This document shows, piece after piece, positions 40,350 through 48,842 of a stretch of DNA of 64,000 nucleotides (positions are counted from its first letter, which is position 1; the number at the start of each line of letters is the position of its first letter). The position numbers were made by a program, and so were the translations under genes. The stretch is from Hortaea werneckii (Eukaryota > Ascomycota > Dothideomycetes > Mycosphaerellales > Teratosphaeriaceae). The notes beneath the pieces were generated by a model, which was not told the DNA's origin, made no database searches, and saw only the letters and a program-made list of their open reading frames with translations. Location of the stretch: NCBI GenBank assembly GCA_037044905.1, contig JBAOKB010000182.1, positions 587,267 to 651,266 on the forward strand, written 5' to 3'.

Positions 40350-41125
40350 GTGACGTTGCTCGCGTGGGAAAGAAGAAGTGTGGTGGTGGCTGCCATGTGG
40401 TACGGATATCGCTTGCAGACCTGCGGTGGGAGGGGAAGGGCAGGGAAAAAAATCCACTGCGTTTCACGGTTCCAGATGCTCGAAAACGGAACGCTTCTCC
40501 ATCAGCCTTTTCTTTCGCTTTGAGTCAATTCAACCGAAGCGAGCAGGGCAACTGACCACGTGGACCTTGCGGCTGATGGTGTGGAAGAGCAGACTTCTTC
40601 ACGATTCCGTATTCCCGAGAGGAATACTTACCTCGACATCCCTCCTACCCCCGGGAATCACCCGGACGAGCCGTACGACCGGCCACATGGCCTTGATGGC
40701 TAACGGCGTGCATGGAGACCTTTTCTTTCCCCATTTGCCACATCCACAAGAGAGTTTCCGCCCTCGTCAGCCCAGTTACAGGTAGAAGTCGATTCAAGCA
40801 GGCAGTGCGACCGACCACATGGCCATAACAGCCGATCGCGTGGGAAAACCCCCCCTGCCTCACCCCTCCGTATTCCCCTAAGGAATACTTCCTCGACTGC
40901 CCCTAAGTTCAACCGACCAACTAACCCACATAGCCAAGCACCTCCTCGCGTGGCCGTAGAAGTCTTCACTTTGCCCCAAACCCCTCCTCCCCCCCGGGGC
41001 GGCTTCCTTCCTTCCTTCCTTCCTTTACCCATCATCAAGGAAAGTCTTGGCTGTCAGCCTGTTCAGCTGCCAGGATCTAGAGAGCTCTGACATCAAGCCA
41101 AAGAATGCCACCGGCCACACATGGC
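40350..41125. repeat. Degenerate tandem array, about 130-bp period
   Basis: A core of the form CRACYGRCCACATGGCC, then RGC, then CGCGTGG recurs at about 40549, 40675, 40807 and 40909, with a more diverged copy near 41107 and an inverted-looking copy near 40385-40405. Two longer segments (from 40525 and from 40789) align over about 110 bases. Each of these contains a GTATTCC...GGAATAC hairpin followed by CTT.CCTCGAC. No coding potential is apparent, and no terminal repeats or target duplication could be defined. Confidence 0.55.
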
Positions 41126-41525
41126 CTTTAGCGGGACTGCGCAAGATTTCTTCTCCCTTCCCTCTCTATTAAGAGGTAATGTGCACCCTGTCTTGCCCCT
41201 GACGAGCGCTAGGATTGGGACGTTGCTTGTCATGTACGGAGTCGAATCTTGCGTGTGAGAATAGGTGGTGCTGATTTCTTTTCTTTCTTTTTCTTTCTTT
41301 CTTTCTTTTCTTTTGAAGGGCCAGCTCGTTACGTTGTGGAGGAGGGGCAAAAGCTAGACTTCCTATCGAGCTGGACAAGATGAGAAGTGCGTGTGATGAC
41401 GGTGACAAGGAAAAAGAACACTCACTGCAAGGTGACAAAAGATAGAAAAGAGCAAATGAGGCGAAATTGGAAGGGTTTCCTTTGTTTTTTTTTTTTTTTT
41501 TGCCCCCTCCTCTTCGAAAAAAAGC

Positions 41526-42829
41526 TTATACAGGCCGCCTCCTCATCTCCTCCTCCATCGGATCCCTCAAACACTTCCCCTCCCTGCCGACCTTCTGCCT
41601 CAGAAACTCCAACGTCCCGGGATCCTGCGTGAAGAAATTACTACTCCGGGCCCCGCACGCGATATTCGGCGCGCTGCCGACCCTTAGCGGCTTCAACCTC
41701 CCACTCTGATCCGCGCCCGCTTTCTCCGACTCGGATGCGTCCAAGTTCGCCACCGCGATCTCCGACTCCGCGTCCATGTGGTGGAAGAGCTCCGGGTTCG
41801 CGGACCAGCAGCGGAAGCCGAGGTCGCGGCAGGCTTCGAGCACCCGGACATCGTAGGCCATGGTGCCGCCGTCGGCTTCGCGGCTCGCGACCTCGTGGAG
41901 GAGACGCCAGGCGGCTTCCCGCGTCAGGGCGAAGCCGAAGGTGCAGAGTGGGAAGATGGATTGGTGGATCATGCGGCGGTCCTCGGGGACGTCGATGCTT
42001 TCGAGGAATTTGGAGGTGTAGGGGTGCATCTCTGTGCGTGGAGGCAGGTACGGGTCCGTGTACATGGCGCGTGGGACGCGGGAGTTCCAGGAGGATGGTT
42101 TGAAGATGTCGCCGCAGTGGCCGAGGTAGAGGATGTCCCAGGTGCTGGAGTTGCCCCAGTAGTTGTTCTGCTGGGGCTTGTATTTTGTGGCGCCTGCGGG
42201 CTGGGTTTGCTCGCTGACGAGTTTCCGGACGGCGGCTGCTGCGGCCGGGATCTGGAATGTTCGTAGGTGGATGTCCCAGTCTACATCGTCTTCCATGATC
42301 ATGACCGTCTCGAGGTCGGTGGAGAGGAACCATCGTAAGGCATTGAGATGTCCGAGCCAGGCTAGGGCCGACCCCTTTGTGATAGTGCTGTCCTTCTCTG
42401 CGCGGAGGTTCTTCACATCTTTGTCTGTCCACTTGGGTTGGGTCGGGATGGTGATGTCGATCTCGGTGATGTTGCTCGCCAGCAGTAGGCTCTCGCGACG
42501 AGGTGAGCCGGCGCGTGAGACGGCAACCACGGCGCCGAACTAGACATCAGTCGCGCGGAGTCAGCATTGATGGATGAATGATGGGGCTCTGGCTCTGTGG
42601 TGGTGGTGTTGTCCGTCCAGGCCATGTCCCTTGTTCTTCGACTACTTACACCAAGAGTTGCATTCGCCGGTTCCAGCCCCCTCAGATCGACGTCTGAGGC
42701 TGCGTTGGATCCAGCGCCACCCCGCGTCCGCTGGCGTAGGGTCTCGTATCCATCCGAGCTCCTATACAGCAGGAAACAGATGCCCAGGAAGATGACGGCC
42801 AAGAGTAGCCGCTGCCGCCGTCTTTCCAT
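41526..42829 (-). CDS. Glycosyltransferase family 25 protein, type II membrane
   Basis: Two exons: 42829-42650 and 42539-41526; 397 residues. The N-terminus MERRRQRLLLAVIFLGICFLLY is a short basic stretch plus a signal-anchor (about 9-22), typical of a Golgi type II enzyme. The 110-nt intron (GTAAGT...GTCTAG) joins ANATLG to FGAVVAVSRAGSPRRESLLLASN, the opening of the GT25 (LPS glycosyltransferase-like) domain. Further marks are KGSALAWLGHLNALRWFL, the acidic MIMEDDVDW at about 141-148 (the DXD-like donor/metal site) and ILYLGHCGD. Family members transfer galactose or other sugars; the acceptor in fungi is not established. It diverges from the RA-PH gene over about 890 bp. Confidence 0.88.
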
Positions 42830-43720
42830 CCCTGGCCGGTCTGAATCGGGGTGCTCGTATGTCTTGTGTACCTACATAGGTATCGAGGTCTGGTATGAAT
42901 GGGACTCCTTTTGCCCACTGCCTACCGTTCCCATCCCATCGCGCCGATGCTAGCGCCAAGACCAGTTGGTCCCCATTATTGCCGGGCGATCGAATATGTG
43001 TCGGATAACGTTGGCCGCTTCGCTGGTGTCGCGTCGTCTCGACACCGCCAGCTCGACAGTGTCTACCCGGATGTGACGGACGATGGACGACTGCGCGTAG
43101 CCGACGCGTCTCTGCAGGTGGAAGAGTGCTGGTACGCCCTGGAACTGGCTCGTGTAACCTTCCTTGGCAGGCCGACACGGTCAACCTCGGTGATAACCTG
43201 GGCCAAGGGGAGAGACGGGCGGGCGGTGCCGTGATGGATGGTGGAGCAGTCGCGTGCCATCAAAATAATCCATGTCGAAAGTCGCGACCCTGAGGCGCGG
43301 CTCCACAGACTAATCGAAGTCTGTTTGCGACTGGAATTGTTTGGGTCCCTCGCTCCGTCCTTGTAGTCGCTTGTTATGATTGACCGGTAGTCTGGCCCCT
43401 GTTAGAGCATCCCAAATGCAACAGACCCCACGCATATGAAACAATAGGTCCGAAAACATCCCCATTCCTCTTGGTCACTGACCTGTCCGCTCCCGTCCAC
43501 CATCACAATATCACCAAGCACAGGACTGTGCCCACCCTTCCACGAAGAACCCTGAGTACAACAGACCCCGGCCGCCAGACGAACCGTCGGTGGGCAGTGG
43601 CAGTTGCACAGTGACCCCGAGTGAGGAGTTGGTCACGGCGCTGGGTTAGCCGGCGCATCGTCTATACAGCAGACGCTAAGATCACGCGACGCGCACCCTG
43701 AACGCGGTTGAAGTCATAGC
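42830..43720. promoter_or_regulatory. Divergent promoter region, GT25 and RA-PH genes
   Basis: About 890 bp between two divergent starts. A 111-codon plus-strand ORF (42899-43234) and overlapping minus-strand ORFs have no recognisable family pattern. No strong TATA box seen. Confidence 0.45.
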
Positions 43721-46444
43721 ATGGGAGACACTTCAACTTCGCCGCCCCCAAAGGTGTCGCGGTATCGATCGCAGCGCAAGGCAAAGCAACAAGCAGAAGA
43801 AACAGAGCCTCCTGTCCCCGACCTTCCCCAAGCGGGACATGCAGACGAGGGCATTGCAAGAAGTCGGTCTCGGTACCACAGGAAGAATCTACCAGAAGGC
43901 GGCATAGGCTCTGCACGACCGGCAACTGCCCACACTCAAGCCGAATCCCCATCACGCAGTAGCCCTGCTCGATATGCTTCTCGAAAAGGCAGACAGCGTC
44001 ACGACAGTCCAGCGGCGCAACCCGGTGCAACAGAGATACCTTTACGCGAAGATGGGTATGGTCAGCCGGCCTCAAAGCCCGAGCAGACACAGCTCAATGG
44101 TCATACCGTCAAGCGTTCGCAAAGTCCTCCTCGAGCAACATCCTCGCACCCAGAAACTCTCACCCAAACTCCATCGGGTGAGCTCTTTCCGCCCATGAGG
44201 GCCGAGCCAGTCCAGGCTCCCCCGCAGCGGATTAGAAGCGACGGCCCTCCGCAATCGAGTCAGATTAAAGCTACGAAAAGCGTGAGCGAACTGCCTCTCT
44301 ACGATGACATCGACGACGACAGAGGTGGTTGCTTTGGCTTGTTCAAGCGCAAGAGGGATCAAACTGGACCAACCTCAGAAAAGACGCCCATCGCCCGACC
44401 ATCCCGAGTGAACAACGGCCCGCGAACCATCAAAGCTGGTGGTGGTGGCGTGGTCCCTGCTACGGACATACCAGAATCAGCCGTCAATGCCAGCAACAGA
44501 CACGTCACTGTCCGTTTCGATGGACACGAACGTTCGTTTCCCGTGACGCAGCTAACCACTCCGGTTGATATTATCAAGAGCGCTGCAACAATTTTCTCTT
44601 CACCAATGAACGTCAAGAGTGTAGTGTTATTAGAATATTTCCGAACCGTGGGCGTTCAGCGACCATTGAGGCGATATGAACGCATTCGCGATGTGCTTAA
44701 CAGCTGGGACAACGATCGCGAAAACAGTCTTCTCCTTGTCGACCCCGGAACTGGGACTTCCGAGGTGGAATTGAGCCTCGCAGGTGTCCCGTCAGCCAAG
44801 CCTGTAGACCAACAGAGCTGGTCACTATCGTACAGTCAAAAGCCCGGCAAGTGGGAGAAACGCTATATTGTGCTCCATCCTTCCGGCCAGCTCACACAAC
44901 AGAAGGATCCGGACAAATCTCACTCTCAGGAGAATATAGCGCATCTCAGCGATTTCGACATCTACACCCCAACGCAGACGAAGTTGAAGAAGGTCATCAA
45001 ACCCCCGAAACGATACTGCTTTGCTGTCAAAAGCCAGCAGAAGAGCATGATGTTTGAATCCCATCTCAACTTTGTCCATTTCTTCTGCACCGGCGATCAG
45101 GCGACGTCGGATGCCTTCTACTCCGCTCTCCAGGAGTGGCGCAGCTGGTACCTGGTCAATGTTATGGGCGAAGGTGGCAAAGCTCAACCCCGCCCAACAG
45201 ATACGGTGAATACCAGTGGCCTGCGTGCTCCTCTCCGCAACGACACCCGAGACCTTCCAACCACCACCGTACACAAGACCGGCGACTCCTTCGAGTCTCA
45301 CTACCAGCTTGGCTCGTACAAGCCACTCATAGACCCCGACCTATCCGAACTCAAGCGCCCGCAGACCTCGCGAACCTCCCATGAGAATCCCGCCTTGCCA
45401 CCCTCCTCCTCCTCGGGCGCGAAAGCGGCCGGAGGTCTCGCGAGAACTTCCAGTAATGCGAAGAAGTCCGTCACCAAACCCATTGGAGGCAAAGAACAGC
45501 TCGCGGACAACGAACCCCTCGTCAACCTTACCCGTCGCCGCTCCACTAACGATCGAAGACGAAATAGCGCGGACGGTCCTGTTCGCAGCGGAGGTGGCTC
45601 AGATGAGTTCGCTAAGGACGGTCTGCTAGGACGATCGTATACCCAGCGCCAGAAACAGATGACGGAGCGGGAAAAGCTCAGTGCGGCTTCCAAGGGTTTC
45701 ACCCCTGGGACAACTTTGCTCGGGAACGGTACTAGCCATCTGAATGATCCTCCCCGGCCAGCGGGTTCCCAGGACGACGGTCTACACCGGAACCCGTCCT
45801 CCTCAGCAGCGACGCGCGGGAAACCGGCGCCCCACTCGGCCGGGGGAGGCGATCTGAGACGAGCCGTCTCCCGACGTGCCGGCGGCGGCGGAGTCGGCGC
45901 CAGCGAAACCCCCACCACCACCGATCTCCACCGCTCCGGCTCCCGCCGAATCCCTGCCCCAGGCACCTCTGCAGCTCCAGCTGGTGCTGTGCCAGGGGCC
46001 CTGATGGTAGACAAACCCCTCGTCGACCTGACACCCGAATCCTACGAGCCGCCCCAGCATTCCCTCAAGGGTAAAGGCAAGGGGTTCCGACCTGAGCGGA
46101 TCGGTCCGGGGGGACTGATCGATTGCGCGACTTCTCCCGAAGATGTCGTGGGCGTGCCGCCTAGTATGGAATGGCGCGGGGGTGTCGCGAGGGGGTTAGT
46201 GGGCGGTGCTGGTGCAGGCGGGGTGGGCGGGGCGGGGGGTACGGGGGGAATGGGGAGAAGTGGTGGTGGGGGTGGGGCAGGTGCCGGAGCAGGTCCTATG
46301 CTCGATCTCAACGAGGCATCCAAGTTCGTGCCGGGGAGCCTGCTGAATCGCGTCGAGAGGGAGCAACAAGGGCGTGAAGCGGGGCCGGTCATTGATCGGG
46401 AGAAGAGGGTCGAGCGGGTTGAGCGGGTTGGGGAGGGGTATTGA
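43721..46444 (+). CDS. RA and PH domain protein
   Basis: Single ORF of 907 residues. A basic, disordered N-terminus (to ~255) ends with GGCFGLFKRKRDQ. A Ras-association/ubiquitin-like fold follows at about 260-350 (HVTVRFDGHERSFPVTQLTTPVDIIKSAATIF... then LLEYFRTVGVQRPLRRYERIRDVLNSWD), then a PH domain at about 361-480 (SWSLSYSQKPGKWEKRYIVL... AFYSALQEWRSWYLVN). The RA-PH tandem resembles the Grb7/MRL (RIAM, lamellipodin) adaptor architecture, so it may link a small GTPase to membrane phosphoinositides at sites of polarised growth; this role is inferred. The C-terminal third is disordered, with a Gly-rich run (GGAGAGGVGGAGGTGGMGRS) of variable length. No catalytic domain. Confidence 0.8.
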   Translation: MGDTSTSPPPKVSRYRSQRKAKQQAEETEPPVPDLPQAGHADEGIARSRSRYHRKNLPEGGIGSARPATAHTQAESPSRSSPARYASRKGRQRHDSPAAQPGATEIPLREDGYGQPASKPEQTQLNGHTVKRSQSPPRATSSHPETLTQTPSGELFPPMRAEPVQAPPQRIRSDGPPQSSQIKATKSVSELPLYDDIDDDRGGCFGLFKRKRDQTGPTSEKTPIARPSRVNNGPRTIKAGGGGVVPATDIPESAVNASNRHVTVRFDGHERSFPVTQLTTPVDIIKSAATIFSSPMNVKSVVLLEYFRTVGVQRPLRRYERIRDVLNSWDNDRENSLLLVDPGTGTSEVELSLAGVPSAKPVDQQSWSLSYSQKPGKWEKRYIVLHPSGQLTQQKDPDKSHSQENIAHLSDFDIYTPTQTKLKKVIKPPKRYCFAVKSQQKSMMFESHLNFVHFFCTGDQATSDAFYSALQEWRSWYLVNVMGEGGKAQPRPTDTVNTSGLRAPLRNDTRDLPTTTVHKTGDSFESHYQLGSYKPLIDPDLSELKRPQTSRTSHENPALPPSSSSGAKAAGGLARTSSNAKKSVTKPIGGKEQLADNEPLVNLTRRRSTNDRRRNSADGPVRSGGGSDEFAKDGLLGRSYTQRQKQMTEREKLSAASKGFTPGTTLLGNGTSHLNDPPRPAGSQDDGLHRNPSSSAATRGKPAPHSAGGGDLRRAVSRRAGGGGVGASETPTTTDLHRSGSRRIPAPGTSAAPAGAVPGALMVDKPLVDLTPESYEPPQHSLKGKGKGFRPERIGPGGLIDCATSPEDVVGVPPSMEWRGGVARGLVGGAGAGGVGGAGGTGGMGRSGGGGGAGAGAGPMLDLNEASKFVPGSLLNRVEREQQGREAGPVIDREKRVERVERVGEGY

Positions 46445-46887
46445 GTTTTTTTTTTTTTCTTCTTTCTTTTTGTAATTTCCGTAATGGTTTCGGGGAGGGT
46501 GAGAGGGCGTGGTTTGGTAGAGTTTTTTGGATCCATTGGGAGGACAAGGGAGGAGGAGGAGGGTTTTGGGAATCTAGGTTTTATGATATACCCCCGGTTT
46601 GATTTCTCACATATCTGCTGCTATGTTGACTTTCATTACTTCGACATCGGGTCCCAACGTATTTCTCTTCATCGTCCCTTTTCTTCTCGCCACTGCACAC
46701 AGTCCAATCGTTGTTTTCTCGTCTTCTGTAAGCAGCGGTTAGACAGTCCAGGAGAATGTTGTGGGGTTGCTTGTTAGGACTGCTTATAAAGAAATTGGTC
46801 TCGATTGCTGCCTTTATTCTTATTTTTATTTTTTTACCAATGAGGAGATATAACCATCCTTCTCACTTCTTCCTTTTTTGTCAAGAA

Positions 46888-46925
<38 letters not shown>

Positions 46926-47879
46926 CTTTAGGGCTTCGCTTGTAATGTAGAAGGCTACGGTGAGATTGCCTTGCTGAGGAGATCGAATGATATGTTAGAT
47001 CGAAGTAAGATACTTCAGATGTTCCAATGAGGCAGCTGTTTGCTTTTCTTCTTCTCTTTCCTTTCTTTTAATTATTTGTTGTTGTTGTTGTTTTTTTTTT
47101 TTCCCCCGCCCGGAAGAAACCTCCGCACATCTTTTACGAGTACGACGTCCTTGGCTCCTGAGATGGATTGATGCAGAGGGCTTGATACTTTTTTTTTCTC
47201 GGGTCTTTGTCGCCTGTTTAAGAAGCTCTTGTTTAATCATTTTTATGTCTTTGGTGTCTGCCATTACTTCTATCAAGCCCTGTGATACATCGATACCAGA
47301 GGACATGGTCAGTCCAGAAACAATAGATATTTCTCATGTTGACATACGCCTTTTGCTAAGGCAATCGCTCAATTTACTATCAAATCTGCCGCTGGGAGGT
47401 TTGCTGGGGTTCGGGAAAGAACAGGCCTTGTCATTGTATTCCTCTCTCGCTTCGCAGCATCACTTTGGCTGTCAACAGCTTAGGATTGACTACACGATGC
47501 AAAAAATGGGTGGTATGAGTTCGACTTATCTACTCTTCAAGTTGTAGAGCTTAGTAGTAAGTAACGATAGCAACCGATAGGGTGAACAGAAAGCACGGGA
47601 TGGAACAGTGGTACAGATTTTGCTTATTTCTTGTACATTGCCACGCTACGAGTAGCTGTAATTGCGGCTTTGCAACCCCAGTTTTAAGAAACCTAGTCGT
47701 TGCATTCAGACGCGGAAGACGAAAGAGCATGGTCCAGAGGCTACGCCAACAGTCCGCGGACCATGAGGCTGAGATACAGGCTGAAAAGACATCCACCTCG
47801 AAAGGGAGTCTAGCGGAAAATACAACCAAAACTACCAATTTCCAAGGCACGTAAGTCAGCGACACCCGTCGTCACAGGG
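46445..47879. other. 1.4-kb intergenic region with a 38-base G run
   Basis: 3' flank of the RA-PH gene. A G38 homopolymer occupies 46888-46925, and CT-rich, TTG-repeat and T-rich stretches fill 47040-47105. A 121-codon ORF at 47182-47547 has no supporting features and overlaps nothing convincing. Confidence 0.5.
46888..46925. repeat. 38-base G homopolymer
   Basis: Uninterrupted G38 after TCAAGAA, about 440 bases past the stop of the RA-PH gene. Assembled length is uncertain for such runs. Confidence 0.9.
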
Positions 47880-48731
47880 TCATAAAAGACCCGCACTACC
47901 AAGCCACGCCGATCGATCCCTACAGAACATTTCAGTCAAAAGGGGCCCGAGGGATGGAAGAAAGAGCTCACGGAATTCACACCTACAGCCACACCCTCTA
48001 GGTAGGGTATTAGGAGGGTAGACATTCCAGGTATTGCCGATACATTGGGGGAGGTACGTGGGAACATACTCCGGTGGCATCGTTAGAGCTAGGAGAGCGA
48101 TTAGGAGAGGCAGTTCGCCGTTAAGGCCTCCGTATTGAGGATTACGGTTTTCTTGCTGGGCCGTGTAGATATCGGTGAAGAGCTGTGTGGCCCAAAGTTG
48201 GTCCGGTCGTTTGCAGTGGAGTCTTTGTTGCTGCTGTCGTTGACCGGCATAGGAGGTGTATGAGGTTCCGAGGGAAAAGCTCATGGTGGACCAGTCGGGA
48301 CGTTCCTCTTCCCCTTCTTCGTCGCTGCTGGAGTCACTGCTATTCACACTTTCGTCACTGCTGTTGTCGCCATTACCGTTACCATTCGCTGCTGTCGTGT
48401 CTCTTCCATCGCCAACTCTTTCAGCGGTAGCATCGTAGTTTACCGTCCACAGATAAGCGTGATCATGATAGACCGAATAGCATTTATACTCGCGGACCAT
48501 TGATGGTAGCGCAGATACTGCAGTGGTTCTTCTCCCGTCATGTTTGAAGTTCAGTACCGTACCCCTGATGTTCCCGCCCATGGCTTTGGGAGGCATCCAT
48601 CGACCTCCAGTCGCTCCGCTAGTTACTCTTGGGGTTCGGTGAGGATCAGGTACCATGACTCCCACGGTAAAGAAGAAGGCGGGCTGTTCAAGCGTTAGTA
48701 GCGCAGTATCATCGGGTATGTTGCCGGACAT
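47880..48731 (-). CDS. Hypothetical protein, 5' end uncertain
   Basis: The frame from the first internal ATG (48731) gives 283 residues; it stays open upstream through ...LRRAKRAALQPFTLGESSSHKVAVHLF to a stop at about 48884, so the real start is probably in an upstream exon behind an intron acceptor near 48881. The protein has short beta-like and hydrophobic segments (AFFFTVGVMVP; LTMPPEYVPTYLP), an acidic Ser/Asp-rich insert (NSSDSSSDEEGEEE) and a Cys-rich end (RGCGCRCEF). No family recognised, and no signal peptide. It lies alone in a gene-poor stretch, so it may be an accessory or orphan gene. Moderate doubt that it is expressed. Confidence 0.4.
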   Translation of the reverse strand: MSGNIPDDTALLTLEQPAFFFTVGVMVPDPHRTPRVTSGATGGRWMPPKAMGGNIRGTVLNFKHDGRRTTAVSALPSMVREYKCYSVYHDHAYLWTVNYDATAERVGDGRDTTAANGNGNGDNSSDESVNSSDSSSDEEGEEERPDWSTMSFSLGTSYTSYAGQRQQQQRLHCKRPDQLWATQLFTDIYTAQQENRNPQYGGLNGELPLLIALLALTMPPEYVPTYLPQCIGNTWNVYPPNTLPRGCGCRCEFRELFLPSLGPLLTEMFCRDRSAWLGSAGLL

Positions 48732-48842
48732 ACCGCCATGAGACACGGTCGTGAGATCGATAGACTGGCTATTGGCGCAAATGGAGAATAAGTGAACGGC
48801 GACCTTATGGCTCGACGATTCTCCGAGCGTAAATGGCTGCAA

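Larger units (their letters stand above)
37233..41525. other. 4.3-kb gene-poor region with T tracts and a degenerate array
   Basis: Begins with the pyrimidine-rich 3' flank of calcineurin (T23 at 37757-37779 and many shorter T runs between 37100 and 37780). Two possible small ORFs (38018-38239 and 38919-38644) are listed separately. From about 40350 to 41125 lies a degenerate array, also listed. CCTT and CTTT repeats occur near 41007-41027 and 41275-41312. Confidence 0.5.

Noticed and set aside
47182..47547. 121-codon ORF after the RA-PH gene
   Set aside because: Only supporting point is its length; no ATG context, splice or family evidence.
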